This document shows positions 29,164 through 40,053 of a DNA stretch of 64,000 nucleotides, in pieces. The stretch is from Hansschlegelia plantiphila (GTDB taxonomy: Bacteria > Pseudomonadota > Alphaproteobacteria > Rhizobiales > Methylopilaceae). The stretch is taken from positions 1-64,000 of the forward strand of contig NZ_BSFI01000002.1 in the NCBI RefSeq assembly GCF_027922265.1. The letters run 5' to 3'. The notes under the pieces were generated by a model. That model saw only the letters and a list, made by a program, of their open reading frames with translations. It searched no databases and was not told the DNA's origin. Every line of letters starts with the position of its first letter. The stretch's first letter is position 1. A program made the translations under genes and the position numbers.

Positions 29164-29898
29164 ATGATCTCGAACGTCACGCTGCCGGCCGTGTTCGGCG
29201 CGGGCGCCATCAGCTTCCTCAGCCCCTGCGTGCTGCCGCTGGTGCCGCCTTATTTGTGCTTTCTCGCGGGCGCCACGCTCGACGACCTGATCGGGGGGGA
29301 CGCGCCGCGCAGAGCCGTCGCGCGCACGCTGCTCGCGGCTCTTCTGTTCGTCGCGGGGTTCGCGACCGTGTTCATCGCGCTCGGCGCGACGGCGTCCGCG
29401 ATCGGCGGACTTCTGCTCAGCCACGCGCCGCTGCTCGCGACGCTCGCGGGCCTCGCGATCATCGTGATGGGCCTGCACTTCCTCGGAGCGCTCCGCATTC
29501 CCTTCCTGATGCGCGACACCCGCGTCGAGGTGGAGAAACCTGTCGGGCTCTGGGGCGCCTATGTGATGGGGCTCGCCTTCGCCTTCGGCTGGACGCCGTG
29601 CATCGGTCCCGTGCTCGCCGCCGTGCTCGCGGTCGCCGCCTCCGAGGCGACGGTCGCGAAGGGCGCGGGGCTGCTCGCGGTCTATGCGGCGGGACTCGGC
29701 GTCCCGTTCCTGATCGCGGCGCTGGCGATGGGGCCTTTCGTCCGGTTCCTCAAGCGCTTCCGCTCGCATCTCGGAACGGTCGAGAAGGTGATGGGCGGCC
29801 TGCTGGTGCTGACCGGGATCGCGTTTCTCACCGGCTGGACGTCGACCGTCTCGTTCTGGCTGATCGAGACGTTCCCGGGGCTCGCCTCGCTCGGGTGA
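29164..29898 (+). CDS. ccdA: cytochrome c biogenesis protein CcdA
   Basis: CcdA carries reducing equivalents from cytoplasmic thioredoxin across the inner membrane to periplasmic apocytochrome c or other thiol acceptors. The 244-residue protein has six hydrophobic segments and the paired redox cysteines in SFLSPCVLPLVPPYL (about residue 22) and GWTPCIGPVLAAVLA (about 148). No TlpA-like thioredoxin is adjacent. The 267-bp stretch ahead of it holds nothing recognisable. Confidence 0.92.
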   Translation: MISNVTLPAVFGAGAISFLSPCVLPLVPPYLCFLAGATLDDLIGGDAPRRAVARTLLAALLFVAGFATVFIALGATASAIGGLLLSHAPLLATLAGLAIIVMGLHFLGALRIPFLMRDTRVEVEKPVGLWGAYVMGLAFAFGWTPCIGPVLAAVLAVAASEATVAKGAGLLAVYAAGLGVPFLIAALAMGPFVRFLKRFRSHLGTVEKVMGGLLVLTGIAFLTGWTSTVSFWLIETFPGLASLG

Positions 29899-29910
29899 GG
29901 ACGGGCGTCG

Positions 29911-30135
29911 TTACGCCTTCTTCAGGAACTCCGTCCGCAGCACGAGGCCCTTGACCTGCTTGGTGCTGCACTCGATCTCGTCGAGCTTGGCGGTGAGACG
30001 GATGTTCTTCACCAAAGTGCCCCGCTTGATGGTCTCCGAGGATCCTTTGACCTTGAGATCCTTGATCAGGGTGACGCTGTCGCCGTCCTTGAGCTCCGCG
30101 CCGTTGCTGTCGCGGGTGATGTCTTCGTCGCTCAC
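29911..30135 (-). CDS. phnA: PhnA/YjdM-family small protein
   Basis: At 74 residues the product corresponds to the C-terminal PhnA domain (RDSNGAELKDGDSVTLIKDL, KVKGSSETIKRGTLVKNIRL, EIECSTKQVKGLVLRTEFLKK), an SH3-like barrel. The zinc-ribbon part found in longer homologues is absent, as in many alphaproteobacterial copies. Despite the old name (alkylphosphonate utilisation), phosphonate genes are not present nearby and the role is unknown. Confidence 0.88.
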   Translation of the reverse strand: MSDEDITRDSNGAELKDGDSVTLIKDLKVKGSSETIKRGTLVKNIRLTAKLDEIECSTKQVKGLVLRTEFLKKA

Positions 30136-30170
30136 CGATGATTTCCTTTAAGTCGCATGCTGCAGATAGT

Positions 30171-30200
30171 AAAAAGGGCCCGCCGGATCGGCGGGCCTTT
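30171..30200 (-). terminator. intrinsic terminator of the liv operon
   Basis: GGCCCGCCG (30177-30185) pairs perfectly with CGGCGGGCC (30189-30197) around a GAT loop. On the minus strand the stem is followed by CTTTTT, so it ends the livK transcript about 35 bp past its stop. Confidence 0.85.
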
Positions 30201-30231
30201 CGATCACGTCTCGTGTTTGGCTGAGGCTGGC

Positions 30232-31332
30232 TTACAGCTGGCTGTAGCCGCCGTCCCTGAACTCGTAAAACACGAAGCCGGCCACCGTCGGGTCGCCCTT
30301 GTCGTCGAACTTCAGGTCTCCGACGATGGTGTTGAAGGTTTGCTTGTTCATTTCAGCCGCGACCGCAGTTCCCTCGGTCGACTTCGCCGCGGCGGCCGCC
30401 TTGGCCCAGATCTGGACGGCCGCGTAGCTGTAAAGCGTGAAGCCTTCCGGAGCGATCTTCTTGTCCTTGAACTTCTGAACCACATCAGCCGCTTCCGGCA
30501 GCTTGGTCTGGTCCGGCGGGAAGGTGAACATCACGCCCTCTCCGCCCTTGCCGGTGATGCCGAGGAATTCAGTCGACTGCAGCGCGTCGCCCCCCATCAG
30601 CTTCGCCTGCAGGCCCTGGTCGCGCATCTGGCGGACGATGAGGCCGGCCTGCTGGTAGTAGCCGCCAAAATAGACCACGTCGACATTGGCCTGCTTCAGC
30701 TTGGAGACCAGCGCCGAATAGTCCTTCTCGCCCGGCGTGATCGCCTCATACATCGCTTCCTTGCCGCCGCCGGCCTGGAAGGTCTTCAACGTTTCGTCTG
30801 CCAACCCCTTGCCGTAGGACGACTTGTCGTGGACGACGGCGACCTTCTTGTCCTTGAAGTGCTCGAGCAGATACTTGCCGGCGATGGCGCCCTGCTGGTC
30901 GTCACGGCCGCAGACGCGGTAGATCGTCGGGCCGGGGCGCTTGTCGGTGAAGGCGGGATTGGTCGAGGCCGGCGAGATTTCGATTATGCCTTCTTCGGCG
31001 TAGACCGACGAGGCTGGGATCGAAGAGCCCGAGCAGTAATGGCCGATCACGACCTTCGCGCCGTCGCCGACAAGCTGGTTCGCGACGTTGACCGCCTGCT
31101 TGGGGTCGCAGGCGTCGTCGCCGATCTTCACGACCAGCTTCTCACCGTTGATTCCTCCCGCGGCGTTGATGTCCTCCACCGCCTGCCCGGCGCCGTTCTT
31201 GATCTGGCCGCCGAACACGGCGTTCTCGCCGCTCATGGGGCCGGCAATGCCGATGACCACGTCGGCATAGGCGGGCGCCGCGAGGATGAGGGCAAGCGCC
31301 GCTCCGGCCGCGGCTGCGAGATGTCTCTTCAT
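30232..31332 (-). CDS. livK: branched-chain amino-acid ABC transporter, substrate-binding protein
   Basis: A periplasmic type I binding protein of 366 residues with a signal peptide (MKRHLAAAAGAALALILAAPAYA). The mature sequence starts DVVIGIAGPMSGENAVFG and contains IYRVCGRDDQQGAIAG and VVYFGGYYQQAGLIVRQM, typical of Leu/Ile/Val-binding proteins. It is the last gene of the operon, after the permease and ATPase genes, and has a terminator behind it. The later ATG gives the correct signal peptide; the reading is open ten codons upstream. Confidence 0.93.
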   Translation of the reverse strand: MKRHLAAAAGAALALILAAPAYADVVIGIAGPMSGENAVFGGQIKNGAGQAVEDINAAGGINGEKLVVKIGDDACDPKQAVNVANQLVGDGAKVVIGHYCSGSSIPASSVYAEEGIIEISPASTNPAFTDKRPGPTIYRVCGRDDQQGAIAGKYLLEHFKDKKVAVVHDKSSYGKGLADETLKTFQAGGGKEAMYEAITPGEKDYSALVSKLKQANVDVVYFGGYYQQAGLIVRQMRDQGLQAKLMGGDALQSTEFLGITGKGGEGVMFTFPPDQTKLPEAADVVQKFKDKKIAPEGFTLYSYAAVQIWAKAAAAAKSTEGTAVAAEMNKQTFNTIVGDLKFDDKGDPTVAGFVFYEFRDGGYSQL

Positions 31333-31435
31333 GTCCCAACGTCCCTTCAGGTCTCGGTTCACGTTTTCGTCTGCAGGCGCGGGCGGCTTCTGTTTCCGCC
31401 GTCGCTGTTATTGATGCCGCGTCGCGCGGTTCCTG

Positions 31436-31792
31436 TCACCTTGGGCCGGCGCCGGATCTCGCGCGCCACGCGAATGGTCCGGCGCGCTCGTAGAGCCACG
31501 AATATTGTCGCGTCATCTGGCGCGCCATCGTGGCCCGATGTCCGGCGAGGGCGAAGCCGACAAGGATGACGAGGTCGACGACGAAGAAATGAAGGGTGAG
31601 CAGGCTGCCGCTGAACAGCGCGTAGTGGATGAACCGAACCGCGAGCCCGAGCGGGATCATCCAGAGCGCAGCCTTCCAGGACGGCTCCCACGAGCTCGCG
31701 ACGCCCCGGCCGGCCATCCACGCCGCGCCGCCGCCGAGGATCAGAGTGACGAAGACAAATTCCGCGAAGGAGATTTCCCAGATCAGGCCCAT
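31436..31792 (-). CDS. DUF6867 membrane protein of the liv operon
   Basis: The ATG follows AGGAG at ideal spacing. The 118-residue product (MGLIWEISFAEFVFVTLILGG start) has three hydrophobic segments and the motif RQYSWLYERAGPFAWR near the C-terminus. This family is recurrently found between livF and livK in Rhizobiales transporter operons and is named DUF6867. Its role is unknown; a small accessory subunit of the transporter is an inference from placement. Confidence 0.8.
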   Translation of the reverse strand: MGLIWEISFAEFVFVTLILGGGAAWMAGRGVASSWEPSWKAALWMIPLGLAVRFIHYALFSGSLLTLHFFVVDLVILVGFALAGHRATMARQMTRQYSWLYERAGPFAWRARSGAGPR

Positions 31793-31874
31793 GGATGGCT
31801 CCTGAAACAGGTCGGGCCGCTGGCCGCCGTCGTGGAGAGGCGCCGGCCGCCGCTTCTCACGAGACACGAGCTCA

Positions 31875-32597
31875 TCAGCGGCCGCCCTCAAGATAGGCCG
31901 CGCGGACTTCAGGCCGCTCCAGCAGTTCGCGTCCGGCGCCGCTCATCGTGATCCGGCCGTTGACCATGACATAGCCGCGATGGGCGAGCTTCAGCGCGTG
32001 ATAGGCGTTCTGCTCGACGAGGAAGACGGTGAGCCCCTCGGTGCGGTTGAGTTCGTCGACCACGCCGAAAATCTGCTTCGCGATCAAGGGAGCGAGGCCG
32101 AGCGAGGGCTCGTCGAGCATCAGCAGACGCGGCCTGCTCATCAGCGCGCGGCCGATCGCGAGCATCTGCTGCTCGCCGCCGGACAGAGTGCCGCCGCGCT
32201 GGCCGGCGCGCTCCTTCAGCCGCGGGAAGATGTCGAATACGCGACGCAGATCTTCGTCGTAATGCGCGAATTTGGTGACCGCCGCGCCCATCTGCAGGTT
32301 CTCGGTGACGGTCATTCGCCCGAAGATGCGCCGCCCCTCGGGAGACTGGGCGATCTTGAGCCGCGCGATCTCGTGGGTCGGCGTGCGGGTGATGTCCTGC
32401 CCGTCGAACACGATCGAGCCGTCGCGGGCGGGGGGGCTGCCGAAGATCGTCATCATCAGCGTCGACTTGCCGGCGCCGTTTGCGCCGATCAGCGTGACGA
32501 TCTCGCCGCTCGCGACGTCGACGTCGACGCCCTTCAGAGCGGCGATCGCGCCGTAATAGGCCGTGACGCCGCGGATCGCGAGCAGCGGCCCGGTCAC
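31875..32597 (-). CDS. livF: branched-chain amino-acid ABC transporter, ATPase LivF
   Basis: A 240-residue cytoplasmic ATPase with Walker A in [19 protein letters not shown], the signature LSGGEQQMLAIGRALMSRP, Walker B LLMLDEPSLGLAPL and the switch His region in VFLVEQNAYHAL (Gln-Asn variant typical of LivF). The GTG start overlaps the livG stop by 4 bp. It pairs with LivG on the LivHM permease. Confidence 0.94.
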   Translation of the reverse strand: MTGPLLAIRGVTAYYGAIAALKGVDVDVASGEIVTLIGANGAGKSTLMMTIFGSPPARDGSIVFDGQDITRTPTHEIARLKIAQSPEGRRIFGRMTVTENLQMGAAVTKFAHYDEDLRRVFDIFPRLKERAGQRGGTLSGGEQQMLAIGRALMSRPRLLMLDEPSLGLAPLIAKQIFGVVDELNRTEGLTVFLVEQNAYHALKLAHRGYVMVNGRITMSGAGRELLERPEVRAAYLEGGR

Positions 32598-33462
32598 GAG
32601 GCGGTCTCCTCGATCTCGCGCTCGACGGCCGAAACCTCCTCGTCCTCGACGCCGAGATAGGCCGCGATCACCCTCGGGTCTTCCCGAACGGACTTCGGCG
32701 CGCCGTCGCAGATCAGGCGGCCGTAATCGAGCACGACGACGTGGTCGGAGATTTCCATCACCACGCTCATGTCGTGCTCGATCAGCAGCACCGCCGCGCC
32801 GTCCTCGGAGCGGATAGAGCGCAGCAGAGCGTTGAGATCAGCGCTTTCGCGCGGGTTGAGGCCGGCCGCCGGCTCGTCGAGGCAGAGCAGCACGGGGTCG
32901 GTGCACATGGCGCGCGCGATCTCGAGCCTCCGCTGGTCGCCATAGGGCAGGTCGGCCGCCGGATCGTCGGCGCGGTCGGCAAGGCCGATGCGCTCGAGCC
33001 AGCGTCTGGCTTTCTCGATCGCCGCACGTTCGGCCTTGCCGAACCCGCCGACGCCGAGAACGCCGAGCACCGTCATGCCCGAGGCCTTCATCAGCGGAGC
33101 GTGCTGGGCGACGAGCAGGTTCTCGAGCGCCGTCATGCCGCCGAACAGGCGGATGTTCTGGAAGGTGCGGGCGACACCGGCCTCGCGCGAGATCTGGTGG
33201 TCCCGCAAGCGCTCCAGCAGCCACGGCCTGCCGTCGCGGTCGAGCGTCAGGCGGCCGACGGTCGGCTTGTAGAAGCCGGTGATGCAGTTGAAGACGGTAG
33301 TCTTTCCCGCGCCGTTCGGCCCGATCAGCGCGGTGATTTCGCCGCGTCTGACGTCGAACGACACGTCGTCGACGGCGACGAGCCCGCCGAACCGCATCGT
33401 CAGACGCTCGACGCGCAAGAGCACGTCAGGCGGCAGCGTCGGCGCGTCGAGCGGCTTCACCG

Positions 33463-33466
<4 letters not shown>
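32594..33466 (-). CDS. livG: branched-chain amino-acid ABC transporter, ATPase LivG
   Basis: A 290-residue ATPase: Walker [30 protein letters not shown] of the Q-loop region, signature-like DLPYGDQRRLEIARAM (the LPYG form usual in LivG), Walker B LLCLDEPAAGLNP and VLLIEHDMSVVMEI with the switch histidine. A C-terminal tail of about 25 acidic residues follows the usual end. It overlaps both neighbours by 4 bp, indicating coupled translation of the complex. Confidence 0.94.
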
Positions 33467-35696
<2,230 letters not shown>

Positions 35697-36066
35697 CGGC
35701 GGTTCAGAAGCCTCCGCTCGGTTCGCGCCCGCTGCGCCCGCGCCGGTCCACACCCCAAGAAGCGCCCCGCCCGACAAGGCGCCTGTTCGGCAGGCGAGCA
35801 CGCTTCGGAGGCAGTCTTAGCAAGCCCGGTGGCCGGTCACAACGCGAGCAGCGGCGCAGATCTCCTGAAATCCGGGACAGCGGGCCAGCGTCTCTCTTTT
35901 GCCGTCGCGAGGCTTGGCTACACGTCGGGTAATCACGGCCTATCTGTCGCCCCATATCAGGCGCAGACTGGACGCGGCTTCGGTTCCGCGGATCGGAATC
36001 AGCGCAAAGCGGGGAAAATCAACGACATGGCGGCGACGTGACGGGCGGAGGCTCGGAATAGGCGGG
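35697..36066. other. divergent intergenic region, livH / beta-lactamase homologue
   Basis: This 370-bp spacer must hold the promoters of both the liv operon and the plus-strand gene. A CGCCTG-TTCGG-CAGGCG hairpin occurs at about 35786-35802. Composition drops slightly around 35900-36030. No operator of a known family and no gene were recognised. Confidence 0.4.
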
Positions 36067-36879
36067 ATGGCGACCGGCGTGCGCGTTACGGCCGTATTGA
36101 TTGTCTGCGTTCTGGTCTCGTCGGCGGCGCCGTCCGCGCGGGCGGAAGGGCCCGCCGACCTGCGTTCCGCTTTCGCTTCGGCCTTCGCGGGCGTGGAGGC
36201 CTGCGCGGCGTTGCGCGACGTCGCGCCCGGCGCGGAGACCGCGACCTCCGACGGCCTCGAATGCGCGAGACGATTGCCGCCCTGCGCCACCCTGGAGATC
36301 CCCGCGACGGTGATCGCGCTGGATCGCGGTGTCGTGCCCGACGCCAACGCGCCGCTGAAGCGCAATCCGGCGATCGAGGGCGATCCACCGGATGGAGTGA
36401 GCCTGCGCGACGCGTTCCGCGGATCGGTTCCTTGGGTTTCAGAAGAGGTCGTGCGCCGGGTGAGCCCGGACGCCTTCGCCAAGGCGCTTGGGGCAATGCG
36501 CTATGGGGATGCGGAAACCGGCGCGGCGCCGATCCCGCCCGGACGCGACGACGGCGGTCCTGCGCTTACTCTGAGCGCGGTCGAGCAGGTCGAATTCCTC
36601 GCCAGGCTGAAGCGCGGCGAACTGCCGACGACCGCGGAGTCGCAGGCGCGCACCGTCGAGATCGTCCCGGCCGAGCGGATCGGCGACGCGAGTTTCGCGG
36701 TCAAGAGCGGTTCGTGCCGGGGCGCGGCGTGGGCCGTGGGCTGGGTCGACCGCGGGCCGCGAAGCACGATCTTCGCCGTGGTCGAGACCGGCGCGGGAGA
36801 CCGGTCGGTCGAGGACGCCGTATCCCGCACGCGGACCCTGATGACGAATCTCGGCCTTGTCGCGCCGCCTGGGCCATAG
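36067..36879 (+). CDS. class D beta-lactamase-like protein lacking the catalytic serine
   Basis: A signal peptide (TAVLIVCVLVSSAAPSARA) precedes about 240 residues that follow the OXA fold. Alignable parts are IPATVIALDRGVV, SLRDAFRGSVPWVSEEVVRR, AMRYGDAETG, LTLSAVEQVEFLARLKRGEL, VKSGSC and AVGWVDRGPRSTIFAVVE. Where class D enzymes have Ser-Thr-Phe-Lys, this protein has ATLE (codons GCC ACC CTG GAG), so both the acylated Ser and the carbamylated Lys are gone, while the SxV-type Ser and the KSG box remain. It is probably a non-hydrolytic periplasmic protein. The frame is intact, with normal codon use, so it is under selection and not a fresh pseudogene. Confidence 0.78.
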   Translation: MATGVRVTAVLIVCVLVSSAAPSARAEGPADLRSAFASAFAGVEACAALRDVAPGAETATSDGLECARRLPPCATLEIPATVIALDRGVVPDANAPLKRNPAIEGDPPDGVSLRDAFRGSVPWVSEEVVRRVSPDAFAKALGAMRYGDAETGAAPIPPGRDDGGPALTLSAVEQVEFLARLKRGELPTTAESQARTVEIVPAERIGDASFAVKSGSCRGAAWAVGWVDRGPRSTIFAVVETGAGDRSVEDAVSRTRTLMTNLGLVAPPGP

Positions 36880-36957
36880 GCGACGGCGACGCGTTGTCGC
36901 GCGACTGCGGCCGGACTATCTGAACGCAGTCGCCATCGATCCCGAAAGCCGCCCTCT

Positions 36958-37266
36958 TTGGACATTCTGTCGACCGCCGAAGCCTGGATGCGCGAAGGCC
37001 GCTCGGTCGCGATCGCGACCGTCGTCGAAACCTGGGGCTCCGCCCCGCGGCCCGCGGGCAGCCATGTCGTGATCGACGCCGACGGCGCCTTCGAAGGCTC
37101 CGTCTCCGGCGGCTGCGTCGAGGGCGCGGTGGTGGGAGAAGCGGCGGAGGTCATCGCGAGCGGCGAGCCGCGCCTGCTCGAATTCGGCGTCGCCGACGAG
37201 ACTGCGTGGCGGGTCGGCCTGTCCTGCGGCGGGCGGATCAAGGTCTTCGTCGAGAAACTGGCGTGA
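36958..37266 (+). CDS. XdhC/CoxI-family protein, N-terminal domain only
   Basis: The 102-residue product has the XdhC N-domain signature: IATVVETWGSAPRPAGSHVV, then SVSGGCVEGAVVGEAAEVI and VGLSCGGRIKVFVE with conserved cysteines. XdhC proteins insert sulfurated molybdenum cofactor into xanthine-dehydrogenase-type enzymes. The NAD-binding second half is a separate gene overlapping it by 4 bp (GTGA). The start is a TTG with no strong ribosome binding site. Confidence 0.88.
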   Translation: MDILSTAEAWMREGRSVAIATVVETWGSAPRPAGSHVVIDADGAFEGSVSGGCVEGAVVGEAAEVIASGEPRLLEFGVADETAWRVGLSCGGRIKVFVEKLA

Positions 37267-37949
37267 GGCTCGATCTGCTCAGCCGCCTGAACGCGGCGAG
37301 GGCGGCCCGTCAGGCGGCGACAGTGGTCACGGATCTCCGCACCGGCGACCAGCGCCTCGTGCTCGACCCTTCCGCCGACCCGTTGGCGCAGGCCATCGGC
37401 AGAGCGCTCGTCTCCGGCAAGAGCTGCATGGCGAAGGAGTCGAGTGGCGAGGACGTCTTCCTCAACGTCCATCTGCCGTCGCCGCGCCTCGTGATCGTCG
37501 GGGCGGTTCACGTATCCCAGACGCTGGCTCCGATCGCGACCTCGCTCGGCTACGAGGTGACGATCGTCGATCCCCGCACCGCCTTCGCCAGCCCTGAGCG
37601 CTTTCCGGATGTTGACCTGCGGGCGGAATGGCTCGATCTGGCGTCGCCCTCCGTCGGGCTCGACGCGTTCACCGCTTTCGCGGCGCTGACCCACGATCCG
37701 AAGATCGATGATCCGGCGCTTATCGCGGCGCTCGCCGCCGGCTGTTTCTATGTCGGCGCGTTGGGCTCCCGGAAGACTCACGCCGCCCGGCGCGAGCGTC
37801 TGATAGCCGCCGGCGTCGACGAGGGGGCGCTCGGGCGCATCCGCGCGCCGATCGGATTGCCGATCGGCGCAGCTTCACCCGCGGAGATCGCCGTCGCGAT
37901 CATCGCGGAGATCACCGCGGCGCTGCGCCGGCCGGGGGAACGCTTATGA
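37263..37949 (+). CDS. XdhC-family protein, Rossmann domain
   Basis: The 228-residue protein corresponds to the C-terminal part of XdhC/CoxI: RLVIVGAVHVSQTLAPIATSLGYEV, IVDPRTAFASPERFPD, ALTHDPKIDDPAL, YVGALGSRKTHAARRERL and APIGLPIGAASPAEIAVAIIAEI. In usual XdhC this follows the N-domain in one chain; here the domains are split. The ATPase-like first 70 residues link the two. It overlaps the next gene by 4 bp. Confidence 0.9.
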   Translation: MRLDLLSRLNAARAARQAATVVTDLRTGDQRLVLDPSADPLAQAIGRALVSGKSCMAKESSGEDVFLNVHLPSPRLVIVGAVHVSQTLAPIATSLGYEVTIVDPRTAFASPERFPDVDLRAEWLDLASPSVGLDAFTAFAALTHDPKIDDPALIAALAAGCFYVGALGSRKTHAARRERLIAAGVDEGALGRIRAPIGLPIGAASPAEIAVAIIAEITAALRRPGERL

Positions 37950-39562
37950 AGTTCGGGCCTCTCCCGCTCGCCCGCGCCGAAGGCGCTGTCGCTGCGCACG
38001 CGATCCGGGTCGACGGCTACGTTCTGAGGAAGGGCGGCCGCGTGACCGCGACCGACGTCGCGGAGCTCGGCCGGCGCGGCGTCCTGGAGATCGTGGCCGC
38101 CAAACTCGGGCCGGACGACGTCACCGAGAACGAGGCGGCGCACCGGATCGCGCGGGCCCTCGCCGGCCCGCACGTCCGGGTCGAGGATCCGTTCACGGGC
38201 CGCTCCAACCTGTTCGCTGAGCGCGCGGGCGTGCTGCTGATCGACCGGACCGCGGTCGACGCGCTGAACGAGATCGACGAGTCCGTGACCCTGGCGACGT
38301 TGTCGGAGCACGCCTCGGTCGGCGAAGACGCAATGCTCGCCACCGTCAAGATCATTCCGTTTGCGCTCGACGAGGCGATCGTCGCCCGCGCCGAGGCGCT
38401 GGCCCGGGCGATGGGTCCGCTCGTCAAGGTCGCGCCGTTCGCGCTCAGGCGGATCGCGGCTGTCTCGACCCTGCTGCCCGGCCTCGACCAGAAGGTCATC
38501 GACAAGACGATGACGGTGCTCGAACGGAGGTTGGCCCCGGCGGGCGCGGCGCTGTTCGCCGATCGGCGGGTCGCGCATGACGAGGCTTCGCTGACCCGCG
38601 CTTTGTCGGAGCTCGCCATCGAGAAGCCGGATCTCACCATCGTCTTCGGCGCCTCCGCGATCACCGACCGGCGGGACGTCGTGCCGGCGGCGATCGAGGC
38701 GGCGGGAGGCGCTGTCGATCGGCTCGGCATGCCGGTCGATCCCGGCAATCTCCTGCTTCTCGGGCGGCTCAACGGCCGCCCCGTGCTCGGCGCGCCCGGA
38801 TGCGCGAGGAGCCCAAAGGAGAACGGCTTCGACTGGGTGCTCAACCGCCTTCTCGCCGGCCTGCCGATCGCAAGCCGCGACATCACCGGCATGGGCGTCG
38901 GCGGCCTTTTGATGGAGATCGTCTCGCGCCCGCAGCCCCGGGACGACCGCGCCGCGCCGTCCAAGGCGCCGAAGGTCGCAGGCGTGGTTCTCGCCGCCGG
39001 CCGGTCGACCCGAATGGGGGGCCCGAACAAGCTGCTCGAGATCGTCGAAGGCCGCCCGTTGGTTCGCCACGCGGTGGAGGCCGCGCTGGGCGCGGCTCTC
39101 GCCGAGGTGGTGGTGGTCACCGGTCACCAGGGGGGCTCGGTCAAGGAGGCGCTGGCCGGCCTGCCGGTGCGGTTCGCGACCAACCTCCGCTACACGGAGG
39201 GCCTCTCGACCTCGCTCCGCGCCGGGCTGAAGGCGCTGCCGGATTCAGTCGACGGCGCGGTCGTGCTGCTCGGCGACATGCCGCGGGTGACCTCCGCCCT
39301 CGTGACGCGTCTCGTGGCGGCGTTCGATCCGGCGTCCGGCGCGCATGTCGTCGCGCCCACCCGCGAGGGCAGGCGGGGCAACCCGGTGCTGTGGGGCCGG
39401 CGCTTCTTCTCCGAGCTTGCGCGCGTCGAAGGCGACGTCGGCGGCCGCCACTTGCTCGGCGCGCATGGCGAGGCGGTGCGCGAGGTCGCCGTCGAGGATT
39501 CCGGCGCGCTGCTCGACGTCGACACCCCCGAAGCGTTGGCGGCGCTCAGGGCCGAGGGGTGA
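37946..39562 (+). CDS. molybdopterin-binding/nucleotidyltransferase fusion (MoaB-like plus MocA-like)
   Basis: The 538-residue protein has an N-terminal MoeA/MoaB-like part (about 1-335; LTIVFGASAITDRRDVVPAAI, MGVGGLLMEIVSRP) and a C-terminal NTP transferase (about 345-535) with VVLAAGRSTRMGGPNKLLE, ATNLRYTEGLSTSLRAGL and VVLLGDMPRVTSALV. MocA-type enzymes add CMP to molybdopterin for xanthine-dehydrogenase or CO-dehydrogenase-type enzymes. With the two XdhC genes it forms a cofactor-maturation unit. No molybdenum hydroxylase gene is within the window, so the client enzyme must lie elsewhere. Confidence 0.88.
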   Translation: MKFGPLPLARAEGAVAAHAIRVDGYVLRKGGRVTATDVAELGRRGVLEIVAAKLGPDDVTENEAAHRIARALAGPHVRVEDPFTGRSNLFAERAGVLLIDRTAVDALNEIDESVTLATLSEHASVGEDAMLATVKIIPFALDEAIVARAEALARAMGPLVKVAPFALRRIAAVSTLLPGLDQKVIDKTMTVLERRLAPAGAALFADRRVAHDEASLTRALSELAIEKPDLTIVFGASAITDRRDVVPAAIEAAGGAVDRLGMPVDPGNLLLLGRLNGRPVLGAPGCARSPKENGFDWVLNRLLAGLPIASRDITGMGVGGLLMEIVSRPQPRDDRAAPSKAPKVAGVVLAAGRSTRMGGPNKLLEIVEGRPLVRHAVEAALGAALAEVVVVTGHQGGSVKEALAGLPVRFATNLRYTEGLSTSLRAGLKALPDSVDGAVVLLGDMPRVTSALVTRLVAAFDPASGAHVVAPTREGRRGNPVLWGRRFFSELARVEGDVGGRHLLGAHGEAVREVAVEDSGALLDVDTPEALAALRAEG

Positions 39563-39582
39563 GGCCTCGCGTCGGGCCGGCC

Positions 39583-40053
39583 TCAGGGCCGCTCGAAGCT
39601 CGCGGGCAGAGCGTGGAGGTGCTCGATCGCGAGGCTCGGGTCGTCGACCTCGATGCGCTCGGCGATCATCAGGCGATGGCAGTGCTGTGGCTCGCGCTCG
39701 AAGCAGAGCAGGCAGAGCTTCCTGCCGGTCCGCACGAGAGCCTTGAGAGCGGCGAGCTCCTCCTGCGCGGCCTCGGTCTCCAGATGGGCGGCGAAAATCC
39801 GGCGCATGTCGTCGTGGCGCCCGCTGCGCGCGGCGGCCCGGCCTTCGGCCGGCGTGCCGAGCGCGCGCAGGTGCAGGTAGCCCACGCCCCGTTCGTCGAC
39901 CCCGGCCGAAAGCGCGCGCTTGGAAAAGCCGGGGCGCCTCGAATTCGCGACCGCCCGCACGTCCACCAGCGTCTCGACGCCTGCGGTCGCGAGCGCATCC
40001 GCAAGCGCGTTCGGCGTCGCGCCCTCGTAGCCGATGGTGAACAGGCGGCTCAT
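39583..40053 (-). CDS. DUF488 family protein
   Basis: The product, 156 residues, reads LFTIGYEGATPNALADAL and VDVRAVANSRRPGFSKRALS at the N-terminus and LCLLCFEREPQHCHRLMIAE at the C-terminus, the hallmark of DUF488. The cysteine/histidine cluster may bind a metal or take part in chemistry. The ATG overlaps the stop of the upstream secreted-protein gene (ATGA). Biochemical function is not known. Confidence 0.9.
   Translation of the reverse strand: MSRLFTIGYEGATPNALADALATAGVETLVDVRAVANSRRPGFSKRALSAGVDERGVGYLHLRALGTPAEGRAAARSGRHDDMRRIFAAHLETEAAQEELAALKALVRTGRKLCLLCFEREPQHCHRLMIAERIEVDDPSLAIEHLHALPASFERP

Noticed and set aside
28978..29769. 263-codon minus-strand frame opposite ccdA
   Set aside because: Charged low-complexity antisense reading; ccdA has both redox cysteine motifs and membrane segments.
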